NCBI RefSeq assembly: GCF_012843905.1
Contig: NZ_JABAGC010000002.1
Span: 120,278-184,277, forward strand
DNA length: 64,000 bases
DNA from: Clostridium sp. SM-530-WT-3G
GTDB lineage: Bacteria; Bacillota; Clostridia; Clostridiales; Clostridiaceae
Direction: 5' to 3'
How positions within the stretch are numbered: the stretch's first letter is position 1; each line of letters begins with the position of its first letter. The notes under the pieces are model-generated. The model searched no databases. It saw only the letters and a list, made by a program, of their open reading frames with translations, and was not told the DNA's origin. The translations under genes and the position numbers were made by a program. Shown in pieces: positions 36,360 to 46,180 of this stretch.

Positions 36360-38378
36360 ATGAGTAAGAAAATACAACCATTATCAATAGTGTTTGTTTG
36401 GAATCCAGCTGATAATGAAATAGTTAAACCAATATTAGAATATTGTAGTAAATTATTATCTCGTGATATAAAGAACCCTTTTTCACGTGCTATTAATTTA
36501 CCTATTTTTTATTATACAACTCTAAAAAAAGGTGTTCCTGAATCATTTGATTATTTAGATTCAGAGAAGTCAATAATTTTTTCGTTTGTAAGTAAGAATG
36601 TAATAATAGATGAAGAATGGAAAAAATATATTCATAACTTGAGTAAAATTAATAATAGCATAGTGATTCCAATTGCATTAGATAAATATGCATTTAAAAT
36701 TGGAGCTCCAACTAATCTGAAAAACTTTATTCGCTTTTATGAGTTTACTTCTAATCCAATAGAAAAAATATTTATATCAATTACACATGAAATTTATAGA
36801 TATGCATTAAATGAAAGTTTTCAAGAAATAGCAAAGGGAAAAGAGAACTCGTTAAAATTATTCTTAAGTCATACGAAAGATGGGAACCGTGGAGTAGAAT
36901 TGGCTAAAAAGTTAAAAGAATTCATAGATGATTCTCAAATGAGAAATTTTTTTGATGCTACTGATATAGGGACAGGATATAGGTTTGATGAAGAAATAAG
37001 TGATAATATTAAAGAATCATCTATTATAATAATTCATTCTGATACTTATTCATCTAGGTATTGGTGCCAAAAAGAAATACTAACAGCAAAGTCAGAAGAA
37101 AGACCAATTATAGCTGTTAATGTAGTTGAAAATTTTGAAGATCGTAATTTCCCATTTGCTTCTAATATACCTGAATTAAGAGTAAAATATAATGGAGGTA
37201 TAGTAGAAGAAGATTTATTAAGAATCTTAAGTAGTGCCATAGTGGAAACAATAAGATTCTTTTATTCAAAGAAATTATTAAATAATTATTGTGACAATAG
37301 TGAAGATGAAATTAGAATTATTTGTAGACCACCAGAAGTATCTGATATTGAAAAAGTATTAAGTTTTGACAATGGTAAGATTAATATTGTACATAAGTCT
37401 ATTCTATACCCTGAACCACCAGTATATTTAGAGGAAGTGACCTTTTTGAACAATTTAGGAATTAAGACATATACTCCACTTACAAGTGATTTAAATGAAT
37501 TAACTGGAATGAAAATAGGAATATCAATATCCGAACCATCTGAGGAAGACATGATAAAGATTGGGCAAAATAAGTCTCATCTTTCAATATTATCACAGGA
37601 TATTGCTCGTTATTTAATAGCTCGTAGAGCACATTTAATTTATGGAGGAGATTTAAGACCAAATGGATTTACAGAATTTCTCTTTAATGAAGCTAAAATA
37701 TTAAAGAATAGATTAAATGATGAAACATATAAGTTAACTAATTATATTGCATGGCCTATATATACAAATGACAATGAAGAATTGAAATTATGGAAAGCTG
37801 AATATTGCGATGTGGCAGAAATGAGAGAGGTTAAATATGATTCAGCTGTTGCTGATTTAATTATTAATGAGGATACTTTTTTGCCTCCCAAAACAGCTCA
37901 AAATCTTTATGTATGGAGTAGATGTTTGACAAAAATGCGTAAAGAAATGATTGAAGAATGTGATGTACGTATTTGTGCAGGAGGACGAAAGAGAGGATAT
38001 AAAGGAATAATGCCAGGGGTTCTTGAAGAAATTATAATTGCTATAGAAAATAAACGTCCACTGTATCTTTTAGGTGGATTTGGTGGAATAACTTCAAGTG
38101 TATGTGATTTAATACAGAATGGTATTGTATCAGAAGATTTAACATTAAATTGGCAAATTAATAATAATTCTGGATATAAAGAATTGTTGAGTTATGCTAC
38201 TAATAGGGAACGTAGAACATCAGTAGATTATGAAGAAATTATAGAGAAAATTAAGAAAGTAGATATCACTAGGAATGGACTTAGTTTAGAAGAAAATTAT
38301 AAATTGTTTACGACTCCATTTGTAGAAGAGGCTGTATATCTAATATTAAAGGGCTTGAAGAACATTAAAGAGAATTAG
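36360..38378 (+). CDS. large TIR-SLOG protein, putative effector of a Thoeris-like system
   Basis: A 672-residue protein with three parts. Residues 1-150 form a divergent TIR-like fold (starting LSIVFVWNPADNEIVKPI). A clear TIR domain follows at about 163-300 (LKLFLSHTKDGNRGVELAK; SRYWCQKEI with putative catalytic E239). A SLOG-like nucleotide-binding domain spans about 384-650 (LIYGGDLRPNGFTEF near 426, AGGRKRGYKGIMPGVLEE near 540, LYLLGGFGGITSS near 566). In classical Thoeris, ThsA joins a SIR2 NADase to SLOG, which senses the TIR-made signal; here TIR replaces SIR2. AAGGAG at 36347-36352 sets the ATG at 36360. A terminator follows. Confidence 0.75.
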   Translation: MSKKIQPLSIVFVWNPADNEIVKPILEYCSKLLSRDIKNPFSRAINLPIFYYTTLKKGVPESFDYLDSEKSIIFSFVSKNVIIDEEWKKYIHNLSKINNSIVIPIALDKYAFKIGAPTNLKNFIRFYEFTSNPIEKIFISITHEIYRYALNESFQEIAKGKENSLKLFLSHTKDGNRGVELAKKLKEFIDDSQMRNFFDATDIGTGYRFDEEISDNIKESSIIIIHSDTYSSRYWCQKEILTAKSEERPIIAVNVVENFEDRNFPFASNIPELRVKYNGGIVEEDLLRILSSAIVETIRFFYSKKLLNNYCDNSEDEIRIICRPPEVSDIEKVLSFDNGKINIVHKSILYPEPPVYLEEVTFLNNLGIKTYTPLTSDLNELTGMKIGISISEPSEEDMIKIGQNKSHLSILSQDIARYLIARRAHLIYGGDLRPNGFTEFLFNEAKILKNRLNDETYKLTNYIAWPIYTNDNEELKLWKAEYCDVAEMREVKYDSAVADLIINEDTFLPPKTAQNLYVWSRCLTKMRKEMIEECDVRICAGGRKRGYKGIMPGVLEEIIIAIENKRPLYLLGGFGGITSSVCDLIQNGIVSEDLTLNWQINNNSGYKELLSYATNRERRTSVDYEEIIEKIKKVDITRNGLSLEENYKLFTTPFVEEAVYLILKGLKNIKEN

Positions 38379-38396
38379 TAAGCGGAAAAGTATATA

Positions 38397-38434
38397 AAGG
38401 TGCATCTATAAGAAAATAGAAGCACCTTTTAAAA
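38397..38434 (+). terminator. terminator of the TIR cassette
   Basis: AAAGGTGC...GCACCTTT stem with an inner TCTA/TAGA pairing, then TT. It isolates the cassette from hsdR. Confidence 0.85.
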
Positions 38435-38490
38435 TACATAATTTTAGGCTATACTCAATATAAAGAATTTACTAAAAAGGAATATTGATT

Positions 38491-41400
38491 ATGAATTTTA
38501 AAGAGGCAAGTTTAGAAAATGTAGTAATTGAATATTTAAAAGAATTAGATTATGAATATATACATGGCAGTAACTTAAACAAGGACAACAAGGAAGTTCT
38601 GCTTTTAGACAGGCTTGAAAGCAGGCTTATTGAAATCAACAAAGGCATTCCAGAGAGTTCTATAAAAGAAGCTATTCGTAAGATCAGAACTTTTGAAACT
38701 AATGATGTGTTTACTAATAATAAAATTTTTCATAAGTATTTGACTGAAGGTGTTGAAGTTACTGATTTCATTGATGGCAAAACAGAATATAATACTGTTA
38801 AATTAATAGATTACTCTGATGTTGAAAAGAATGAGTATTTAGTTGTAAATCAGGTTGAAGTAAATGAAGATGATGATATTAAGAAGATTCCAGACGTTAT
38901 TGTTTATATTAATGGTATTCCACTTGTTTTAATGGAACTTAAGAGTACTTCAAGGGAAGAAGTTACTATTGAGGATGCATATAAGCAGATCATGAACTAT
39001 AAGAATGTACATATTCCTACTTTATTTTATTATAATGCATTCCTTATTATTAGTGATGGAGTTAACACTAAAGCTGGAACATTAACTGCACCTTTTGACA
39101 GATTTATGGCTTGGAAGAAGGTTGATGATAGTGATGAAGTTATTGATAAGCTTAATTTTGATACATTATTATATGGAATGTTTGGCAAGGACAGAATTCT
39201 TGATATAATAAAGAACTTTATTCTTTTCACATCTAAAGGAAAGATTATGGCTGCGTATCATCAATATTTTGGTATGAATAAAGCAATTAAAGCGGTAAAA
39301 AGAGCAGTTGCTACAGATGGAAGAGCAGGAGTTGTATGGCATACTCAGGGAAGTGGAAAGAGTTTTTCTATGACATTCTTAGCAGGAAACTTGATTAAAG
39401 ATGAAGATTTAAATAATCCTACTATATTAGTCATCACAGATAGAAATGATTTAGATGGACAGCTATTTGGAACTTTTGGAGAAGCTCATGAATTTCTAAG
39501 GCAGAAACCAGTTCAAGCAGAAAGCAGACAAAATGTTAAAAATTTATTGGATAATCGAAAAACAGGCGGAGTTATATTTTCTACTATTCAGAAGTTTGAA
39601 GAAGAAACTGGTCTTTTATCTGAAAGAAAAAACATTATTGTTATGGTTGATGAAGCTCATAGAACGCAATATGGTCTTGATGGAAAGGTTGATTTAGAAT
39701 CTGGTGAAGTTAAATATGGATATGCTAAATATTTAAGAGAAGCTATGCCTAATGCTACTTATATTGCATTTACAGGAACACCTATTGAAACAACTGATAA
39801 ATCAACATATGGAGTATTTGGTGATTTGATAGATGTATATGACATGACTCAGGCTGTACATGATGGAGCTACAGTTAAGATTTATTATGAATCAAGACTA
39901 GCGAAAGTAAAGATTAATGATTCTATGCTTGAAAGGATAGACCAAGAATACTGGGATATGCAGATTAATGAAGGTGTAGAAGATTATGTTGTAGAAGCAG
40001 CTTAGCAAAATGGAACAGATTATTTCTAGTGATGACAGAATAAGAGAACTTATAAAGGATTTAATAGCTCATTATGAAGAAAGAGAAAATCTTGTTAAAG
40101 GTAAAGCTATGATTGTAGCTTATTCAAGAAGATCAGCCTTCAAGATGTACAAGGAGATAATTAAGCAGAGACCACAATGGGTAAACAAAGTTAAGATGGT
40201 TATGACAACAAACAATCAAGATAGTGAAGAGATGGCTAAGCTTATAGGAAACAAGAAGCATCAGAAAGATCTTGAAACAGAATTCAGAGATGAGAATAGT
40301 GAGTTCAAAATAGTTATTGTCGTAGATATGTGGCTTACAGGATTTGATGTACCATGTCTTGACACAATGTATATAGATAAGCCAATGAAAGCTCATAATT
40401 TAATGCAGGCAATTGCAAGAGTTAATAGAGTTTATCCAGGAAAGACAGGCGGACTTGTAGTAGATTATATAGGTATAAAGAAAGAGCTTTTTGATGCATT
40501 AAAAACTTATACTACAAGAGATCAGGATAAAATTCAGGAAAACGAAGAAGGCAAAAAGATAGCACTTGATATTGTCGAAGTGCTAAGAAATTTATTTCAC
40601 TATTTTGACTATAGCGATTTCTTCAAAGAATCTGATAAAAGAAGATTTGAGCTTATAAGAGATGGAGCAGAGTATATACAAGCAACAGAAGCTCGTAAGA
40701 AGATATTCCTTACAGAGACTAAGAGATTAAAAGATGTATATAAAATATGCACAAGCTTATTGAGTAAGGGAATTAAGAATGAAATTGCATACTTTATAGC
40801 AGTAAGAAGCTTTATAATGAAGACAAGTAAAAATGGTGTGCCAGATTTAAAAGAAGTTAATAAGAGAATATCCGATATGCTTGAGCAGGCAATCTTAAGT
40901 GATAAGGTGCTTTCACTTACTGAAGCAGGCACAAAGGAAACATTTGAGTTATTAACAGATGAGAACTTAAACAAGCTACGAGCATTACCACAAAAAAATA
41001 TGGCAGCAAATATATTAATGAGAGTAATGAAAGAAAAAGTGGCTGATGTAAAGAAGACAAACTTAGTCATAAGCAAAACATTTAGTGAAAGGCTTGAAAA
41101 AATAATAGAACGATATAATGACAGAAGCGATGATGAAGATGTATTCAAAGTTCTTGAAGAGTTAGTTAAGTTTAAACATGAACTTTTAGAAGCAATAGAA
41201 AAAGGACATCAAGTTGGATTGACATATGAAGAGAAAGCATTTTTCGATGTACTTACATCTGATCCAGAAGTTATAAAAGAAATGGGAGATGACATTCTTA
41301 TAAAGATAGCAAGAGAACTTACTAAAACAGTAAGAGAAAACATGACTCATGCTTGGTACGAAAAGGCACAAGCACAAGCCAAAATGAGAAGTGTAATAAA

Positions 41401-41497
41401 GAGATTGCTAAAGAAATATGACTATCCACCTAATAAGAGCAAGAAAGCTATAGAAGATGTATTGGAGCAGGCAAAGCTTCAATGTGTTAATATGTAA
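38491..41497 (+). pseudogene. hsdR: type I restriction endonuclease/translocase subunit split by a one-base frameshift
   Basis: Two ORFs (38491-40005 and 40010-41497) together make a full-length HsdR of about 1000 residues. The first has the nuclease motif PDVIVYING...LVLMELKS (about 134-153), Walker A GSGKS (about 288) and VDEAHRTQYG (about 385). The second continues with the helicase motif QAIARVNRVYPG and the long helical C-terminus. At the junction the frame changes by one: removing one T from the TT at 40002-40003 would read EAASKMEQII, continuous. So restriction is likely lost unless ribosomal slippage, reinitiation at the ATG at 40010 or a sequencing error explains it. Confidence 0.85.
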
Positions 41498-41831
41498 GAA
41501 AAGATTATAGAAATATTGGTACCGAATACTAGACCCGAAGGGCAAAGTCAAGATACCTGGGGCAGAAAATTTTAATATATAAGAAGTATATATTTCATAT
41601 AGTAGGTTCAGAAAAATTTTATAATCTAAATTTATATATAGTAAAAATTCCATAAGCAAGGCAAAAATAATAGCGTAGATAAGGCAGGAGAAATCCTGTC
41701 TTTTTATTTTATAAAAAAAGTTTAAAAAATTTCTTTTTTGAGGAGTCTATTTTAAGTGTTCACCATAATATATAAGTGTAGGGGTGAGAGAGATTTTTTT
41801 ACCTAATTTAAAAACAAAGGAGAAATATTAT
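41498..41831 (+). other. gap with a GC-richer remnant upstream of the primase-helicase
   Basis: Within AT-rich DNA, 41518-41565 is markedly GC-richer and contains CCCGAAGGG. One frame reads WYRILDPKGKVKIPGAENF followed by a stop, like the C-terminal end of a lost gene, but there is no start. The rest (41580-41815) is AT-rich leader. AAAGGAG at 41816-41822 serves the next gene. Confidence 0.4.
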
Positions 41832-44800
41832 ATGGAATTAAGAGCAACTATAAATAAAATAAGAAGAGAATTAAAAATGGAAGCATTAGATAATAACAAA
41901 CAGGAGAAAAGAGAACAATTAAAGTGGGATATTTTATTTGATAATGCTATGAAAATGTGTGAAGCAGATGATATTGAATTTGATGAACAAATAGTGTGTA
42001 TACAAGATAATGAAGGATTAGATATTAAAATAGTACAAACACCTGTAAGAGAAGAAGGGCCATTAACTAGGTTGAAAGATACATTTAGTAAAATAGGAAT
42101 TAAAGCGACTAGAAATTCCTTATATGAAAATATAGAAAATTATAAATGGAATGAGAAAAAGAAGCTGATTGATGAACTGTGTGATTCAGAAGATATAGAC
42201 TTTGAAGTGTCTGCAAATATTACATTAACAGAAGATAGTTTTAAAGTTGACTTAAATCAAAGAATAGTACATACAGTATGTAATGATATAGAAAATGAAG
42301 ATTCAAGTTTAAATGCAGATGATATATTTCTAACGCTTAATATTGATTCAGTATCATATAAAGAAAAGCCATGTGTAAAAACTTCTAATATACAAAATAG
42401 AATTGGTTCATGTAAAACAACAGTTAATGTTAAAGAATTTATAGAAGCAATTGAAAATGGAAAATCATTTAAGGCAGCAGCTCTTAATGGAAGTAAAAAT
42501 ATAGATTGGGAAAGTCAGCAAGTTTTTGCATTAGATATTGATAATAATGGCCAGGAACTTAAAGAGTATGGTCTGCTTACACCAAAAGAAGCGTACAAAA
42601 GGTTTGCTGATTTAGGAGTACCACCAGCTTTTTATTATGAAAGCTTTAGTAGCACAAAAGAAATACCTAAATTTAGATTAATATTTATTGTAAGAAATTC
42701 TATTACTGATGTCAGAATTAGAAATGTTATTCAAATGGCACTTATGAAGATAATGCCTGAATGTGATAAAGCATGCAAAGATTTAAGCAGATTATTCTTT
42801 GGTACCAATAAAAAGTGTAGAGTATTTAGTGACAATATTAATGTTATTGATCCATATGTGCTGGTACAAAGTCTCGTGGTATATATAAGAAGAGTTCATG
42901 GTGATAATAGGAATGATTTAAATGCAATAAAGGATTATTGTAAATCTACTGGTTTAAATATGGTCAATGGAATACCAGATGTCAGGATAATTAATGATAA
43001 TGATATTTACGAAAATGAGTTAAACTCTATTATATATAATATAGAGCTGAACGCAAATACGTTAAAAAAGGTTTTATTTAGTTTTAGCATTGATAAAGAA
43101 AGTGCATATAGAATAACTATTGATAATAATGGCAAGAAGAAATGTACAAAAGTTAATATTTCCATGAAAAAAGTTAAGTACGAAAAAACTATTCAACATT
43201 TTAACTTTAACTTATTTAATTCTAAATGCAAATTATGGAGTGACTTTATAAATGGAAAAAGGTGGTGCTATCATGAAGAGATATTTGGAATGTCAACTAA
43301 TATGTGGAGGGTTAAAGGCGCTGAATCAAGAATGATAAAAGTAATCAAAAACAATAATTATTATATAAATCGAACAGATAACAAAATTAATACCATAAAA
43401 AACAGTTCAAAATATGGATATTCACCAATGAGATGTGAGAACTTCTGTCCATATTGTGATAGTTGTTCAAATCAAGGATTTAATATGCTTCATGTTATAG
43501 ACAATAAAAGAGGTCAGATTAGAAATTTAAAAGAAGATACGGCAGCACTTTCAATTGAAGATGGAGTAGAAAAGTTACAAGAGGCAATTTTAGATGCATT
43601 TAATTCTGAAGAAGGTACCATTAATGTAATAAAGGGACCAACAGGTATAGGCAAAACAGAGATATTAAAGCATTTGAATAGCTATGATAATACAGTGATT
43701 GCATATCCTAATCATAAATTAGGCTCAGATATAGTAGAAAGATTGAATATACATGATTCTATATATATGAAAGATCTTGAATTAGAAGATAAGAATATAT
43801 TAAATGAATTTAGAAGATTACAGAAAATCGGAGCATATAAACAAGCAAGACAATATATAGAGCAATATAGGGAGCTATTGCTTCAAGAATGTTCAAGAAA
43901 ATCAGTTGCAGATATTAAGAAAGTCAAAGAATTAAATAGAATAAATGAATATTTGTTAGGAATTAAGCAATCTAAAAACACAAGTAAATTAATATTTTGT
44001 ACACATAAAAAAGCTTTAGAAATAGATAATAAAAACATAAAGACATATATAATAGATGAAGATATAGCTGCAAGTACACTTATTTCAACTATGGATATAA
44101 CATTAAGTGAATTACAAGAATTAATTGTAACTTGTGAAAAAATAGATATACTTAATTTAAAAGAACAACTTAACATATTAAGAACTAATGTTATTAAGGC
44201 ACAAATGAATCCAGGAATTCCAATCGTAATTCCTAAGTTTACTATTAATACAAAAGAAGTTAATACTTTAATTGAAAATAAGAAGAATTCTATAAATATA
44301 AATTTAAAAGAATTATTAAAAATGAGTGCTATAATAGCAGATCAAAATGGAGCTACTTTAGGAATGGGTGTAAGGGAACTTCCGAATAAAAGATGTATTA
44401 TTCTTAGTGCAACAGCTAATGAAGCAATCTATAAAGGATTGTTTCCTGATAGGAAAATCAATTTTGTAGATATAGGTAATATTGAAACAGAGGGACAGAT
44501 AGTATTGCATTATACTGGCTGCTCAAGAAGTAAGTTAAATAAGGATTTTGATAGAGTATTAGAGCAAATTAAAACTGAAGCGTTTGGAATAAGCAGTTTA
44601 ATTACTTTTAAAAAATATGAAGAAAAATTTAAGAAGGAAGGTTTTGATGCAATAACTCATTTTGGAGCTTGTTCTGGATTAGATTTATACAAAGGTCAAG
44701 ATTTAATTGTAGCTGGAACTCCTCATGCAGATGAAAGAGTATATAGATTATTGGCTACAATAATTGATGGTAAGACAGAAGCATGTGAAAAAATCTCTTA

Positions 44801-45008
44801 TATTAATGCCAGAAGAAATGGATTTGAATTCTATTTTAATACATATGAAGAAGGCAGCTTACTTCAAGAAATACAATTCTATTATATAGAGTCAGAATTA
44901 ATACAGGCAATTGGAAGAGCTAGGGTTCTTAGAACAGATGCTACTGTTCATGTGTTTTCAAATTATCCAGTAAGAGGTGCTGTTCTTTATGACAAAAAAA
45001 TATCTTAA
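41832..45008 (+). CDS. primase-helicase fusion, probable replication protein of the element
   Basis: A 1058-residue protein. The N-terminal half has an archaeo-eukaryotic-primase-like core: FALDIDNNGQ (about 231-240, DxD metal site), FRLIFIVRN and DLSRLFFGTN (about 316-325). A Cys cluster CENFCPYCDSC (about 534-544) precedes a superfamily 2 helicase. That helicase has Walker A GPTGIGKTE (about 601-609), the DEAD-like box IIDEDIA (about 740), SAT in LSATANE (about 857) and QAIGRARVLR (about 1024). The ORF opens at a GTG at 41784, but AAAGGAG at 41816-41822 supports the ATG at 41832. Such fusions drive autonomous replication of plasmids, phages and satellites. Confidence 0.75.
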   Translation: MELRATINKIRRELKMEALDNNKQEKREQLKWDILFDNAMKMCEADDIEFDEQIVCIQDNEGLDIKIVQTPVREEGPLTRLKDTFSKIGIKATRNSLYENIENYKWNEKKKLIDELCDSEDIDFEVSANITLTEDSFKVDLNQRIVHTVCNDIENEDSSLNADDIFLTLNIDSVSYKEKPCVKTSNIQNRIGSCKTTVNVKEFIEAIENGKSFKAAALNGSKNIDWESQQVFALDIDNNGQELKEYGLLTPKEAYKRFADLGVPPAFYYESFSSTKEIPKFRLIFIVRNSITDVRIRNVIQMALMKIMPECDKACKDLSRLFFGTNKKCRVFSDNINVIDPYVLVQSLVVYIRRVHGDNRNDLNAIKDYCKSTGLNMVNGIPDVRIINDNDIYENELNSIIYNIELNANTLKKVLFSFSIDKESAYRITIDNNGKKKCTKVNISMKKVKYEKTIQHFNFNLFNSKCKLWSDFINGKRWCYHEEIFGMSTNMWRVKGAESRMIKVIKNNNYYINRTDNKINTIKNSSKYGYSPMRCENFCPYCDSCSNQGFNMLHVIDNKRGQIRNLKEDTAALSIEDGVEKLQEAILDAFNSEEGTINVIKGPTGIGKTEILKHLNSYDNTVIAYPNHKLGSDIVERLNIHDSIYMKDLELEDKNILNEFRRLQKIGAYKQARQYIEQYRELLLQECSRKSVADIKKVKELNRINEYLLGIKQSKNTSKLIFCTHKKALEIDNKNIKTYIIDEDIAASTLISTMDITLSELQELIVTCEKIDILNLKEQLNILRTNVIKAQMNPGIPIVIPKFTINTKEVNTLIENKKNSININLKELLKMSAIIADQNGATLGMGVRELPNKRCIILSATANEAIYKGLFPDRKINFVDIGNIETEGQIVLHYTGCSRSKLNKDFDRVLEQIKTEAFGISSLITFKKYEEKFKKEGFDAITHFGACSGLDLYKGQDLIVAGTPHADERVYRLLATIIDGKTEACEKISYINARRNGFEFYFNTYEEGSLLQEIQFYYIESELIQAIGRARVLRTDATVHVFSNYPVRGAVLYDKKIS

Positions 45009-45171
45009 TAATATTAATTGTGGATGGAGAGAGAGATGACTAAAAATTAGTCAGTCGTAAATTATAATACTTTTCAATTAGAAATTTAGCCATAATAAAT
45101 TATATAAATGTATCATAACTTTTAAGTATTGAAACCAATAAAAATGTAACGTATAATCAATGCATAGAATG

Positions 45172-45194
45172 GTGTCAAAACTTAGTGTCAAAAC
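45172..45194 (+). repeat. direct repeat GTGTCAAAAC before the resolvase
   Basis: Two perfect 10-base copies, at 45172-45181 and 45185-45194, with 13-base periodicity just before the resolvase ribosome binding site. A 17-base palindrome, TGACTAA-aaa-TTAGTCA, lies at 45038-45054. Either could be a recombinase or operator site. Confidence 0.4.
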
Positions 45195-45210
45195 AAGGAG
45201 AGTTATAAAT

Positions 45211-45789
45211 ATGATTTATGGATATGCAAGAGTATCAACTAAAGGACAGGCTACAGATGGAAATAGTCTAGAGGTTCAAAGAAAACTATTAAAAGAAAAT
45301 GGTGCAGAAGTTATATTTGAAGATAATTTTACTGGAACAAAAACTGATAGACCAGAATTTAAAAGATTACTTGATTATATAAAAGAAGGAGATACTTTGA
45401 TTGTCACAAAGCTGGATCGATTTGCTAGAAGCATGACTCAAGGAAGCCAGCTTGTGACAGAATTAATTAATAGAGGGGTGAGGATCAATATTTTAAATAT
45501 AGGAATTATGGATAATACACCTGCAAGTAAATTGATAAGAAACATATTCTTTAGTTTTGCAGAATTTGAACGTGATATGATTGTTGAAAGAACGCAAGAA
45601 GGTAAAGCAATTGCTAAAACTAAAGAGGGATTTACAGAAGGCAGACCAAAGAAATATACGGAGAAGCAGATTAAGCATGCATTAAGTTTATTAGCTATTA
45701 ATGGTGGTGACAAAAGTTATAATGAGGTTGTTGAGATAACAGGAATATCTAAGAGCACTTTAATTCGATGCAATAATTCTAAAAAATGA
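45211..45789 (+). CDS. serine recombinase (resolvase/invertase family)
   Basis: A 192-residue small serine recombinase. The nucleophile is S9 in [27 protein letters not shown] (about 70-83) and the long E helix region [16 protein letters not shown] (about 113-128) follow. A C-terminal helix-turn-helix ([16 protein letters not shown], about 172-187) reads the site. The size fits Tn3-type resolvases, which resolve dimers or cointegrates. AAGGAG at 45195-45200 fixes the ATG at 45211. It sits next to the primase-helicase, suggesting a multimer-resolution role for an element that replicates as a circle. Confidence 0.9.
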   Translation: MIYGYARVSTKGQATDGNSLEVQRKLLKENGAEVIFEDNFTGTKTDRPEFKRLLDYIKEGDTLIVTKLDRFARSMTQGSQLVTELINRGVRINILNIGIMDNTPASKLIRNIFFSFAEFERDMIVERTQEGKAIAKTKEGFTEGRPKKYTEKQIKHALSLLAINGGDKSYNEVVEITGISKSTLIRCNNSKK

Positions 45790-46180
45790 AATAAATTTAA
45801 AAAAAGTTTATAAATGAGTAGTCTATTATATTGGGTTAACATAACATAAGGTATAAGGTTAGTTAAGTACAATCACAAGAACACATAGAAAGCTAAAAGA
45901 GGGCAGGAAACGGAGTGAAGATGGAAAGATAACTTTATTATATATAATTGATACTACTAAAGCTTTTGTATTTGAATCATAAGGAGTACAAGCAGAAAAC
46001 GGTGAGCCCGAGGGAGAGGAGTGCAGCTGCAGAGGAAACTTATTTATACAGATACTATTAATAGAATTATGAATATATTATAGATTGATAACTAGGACCC
46101 ATTACATTTTGTAACGGGTAGCGAGGAAAAACCATTTGAAATAACTTATATATTTAAATTTAATAAGGAGAGATTAAAAT
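45790..46180 (+). ncRNA. GC-richer intergenic stretch, candidate structured RNA
   Basis: This 391-base gap lacks an ORF. Purine- and GC-rich blocks stand out from the AT-rich background: GGGCAGGAAACGGAGTG near 45902, GTGAGCCCGAGGGAGAGGAG near 46002, the palindrome GCAGCTGC near 46025, and a hairpin ACCCATTACA / TGTAACGGGT at about 46097-46120. In such genomes local GC-rich gaps often mark structured RNAs. No known family was recognised, and decayed coding sequence is an alternative. Confidence 0.3.

Noticed and set aside
34709..38378. Canonical type I Thoeris, CBASS or Avs assignment
   Set aside because: No SIR2 domain, no nucleotidyltransferase/cyclase and no STAND ATPase is present; only TIR and SLOG-like domains support a Thoeris-like label.
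40609..41148. 179-codon minus-strand ORF
   Set aside because: Shadow of the HsdR C-terminal half, Ser/Leu-rich as expected from the complement of helical coding sequence.
38491..41497. Two separate restriction genes
   Set aside because: The two ORFs align end to end as one HsdR and join seamlessly after removal of one base.
41408..41659. Minus-strand hydrophobic ORF
   Set aside because: It overlaps the hsdR end, has no ribosome binding site, and its composition comes from AT-rich DNA.
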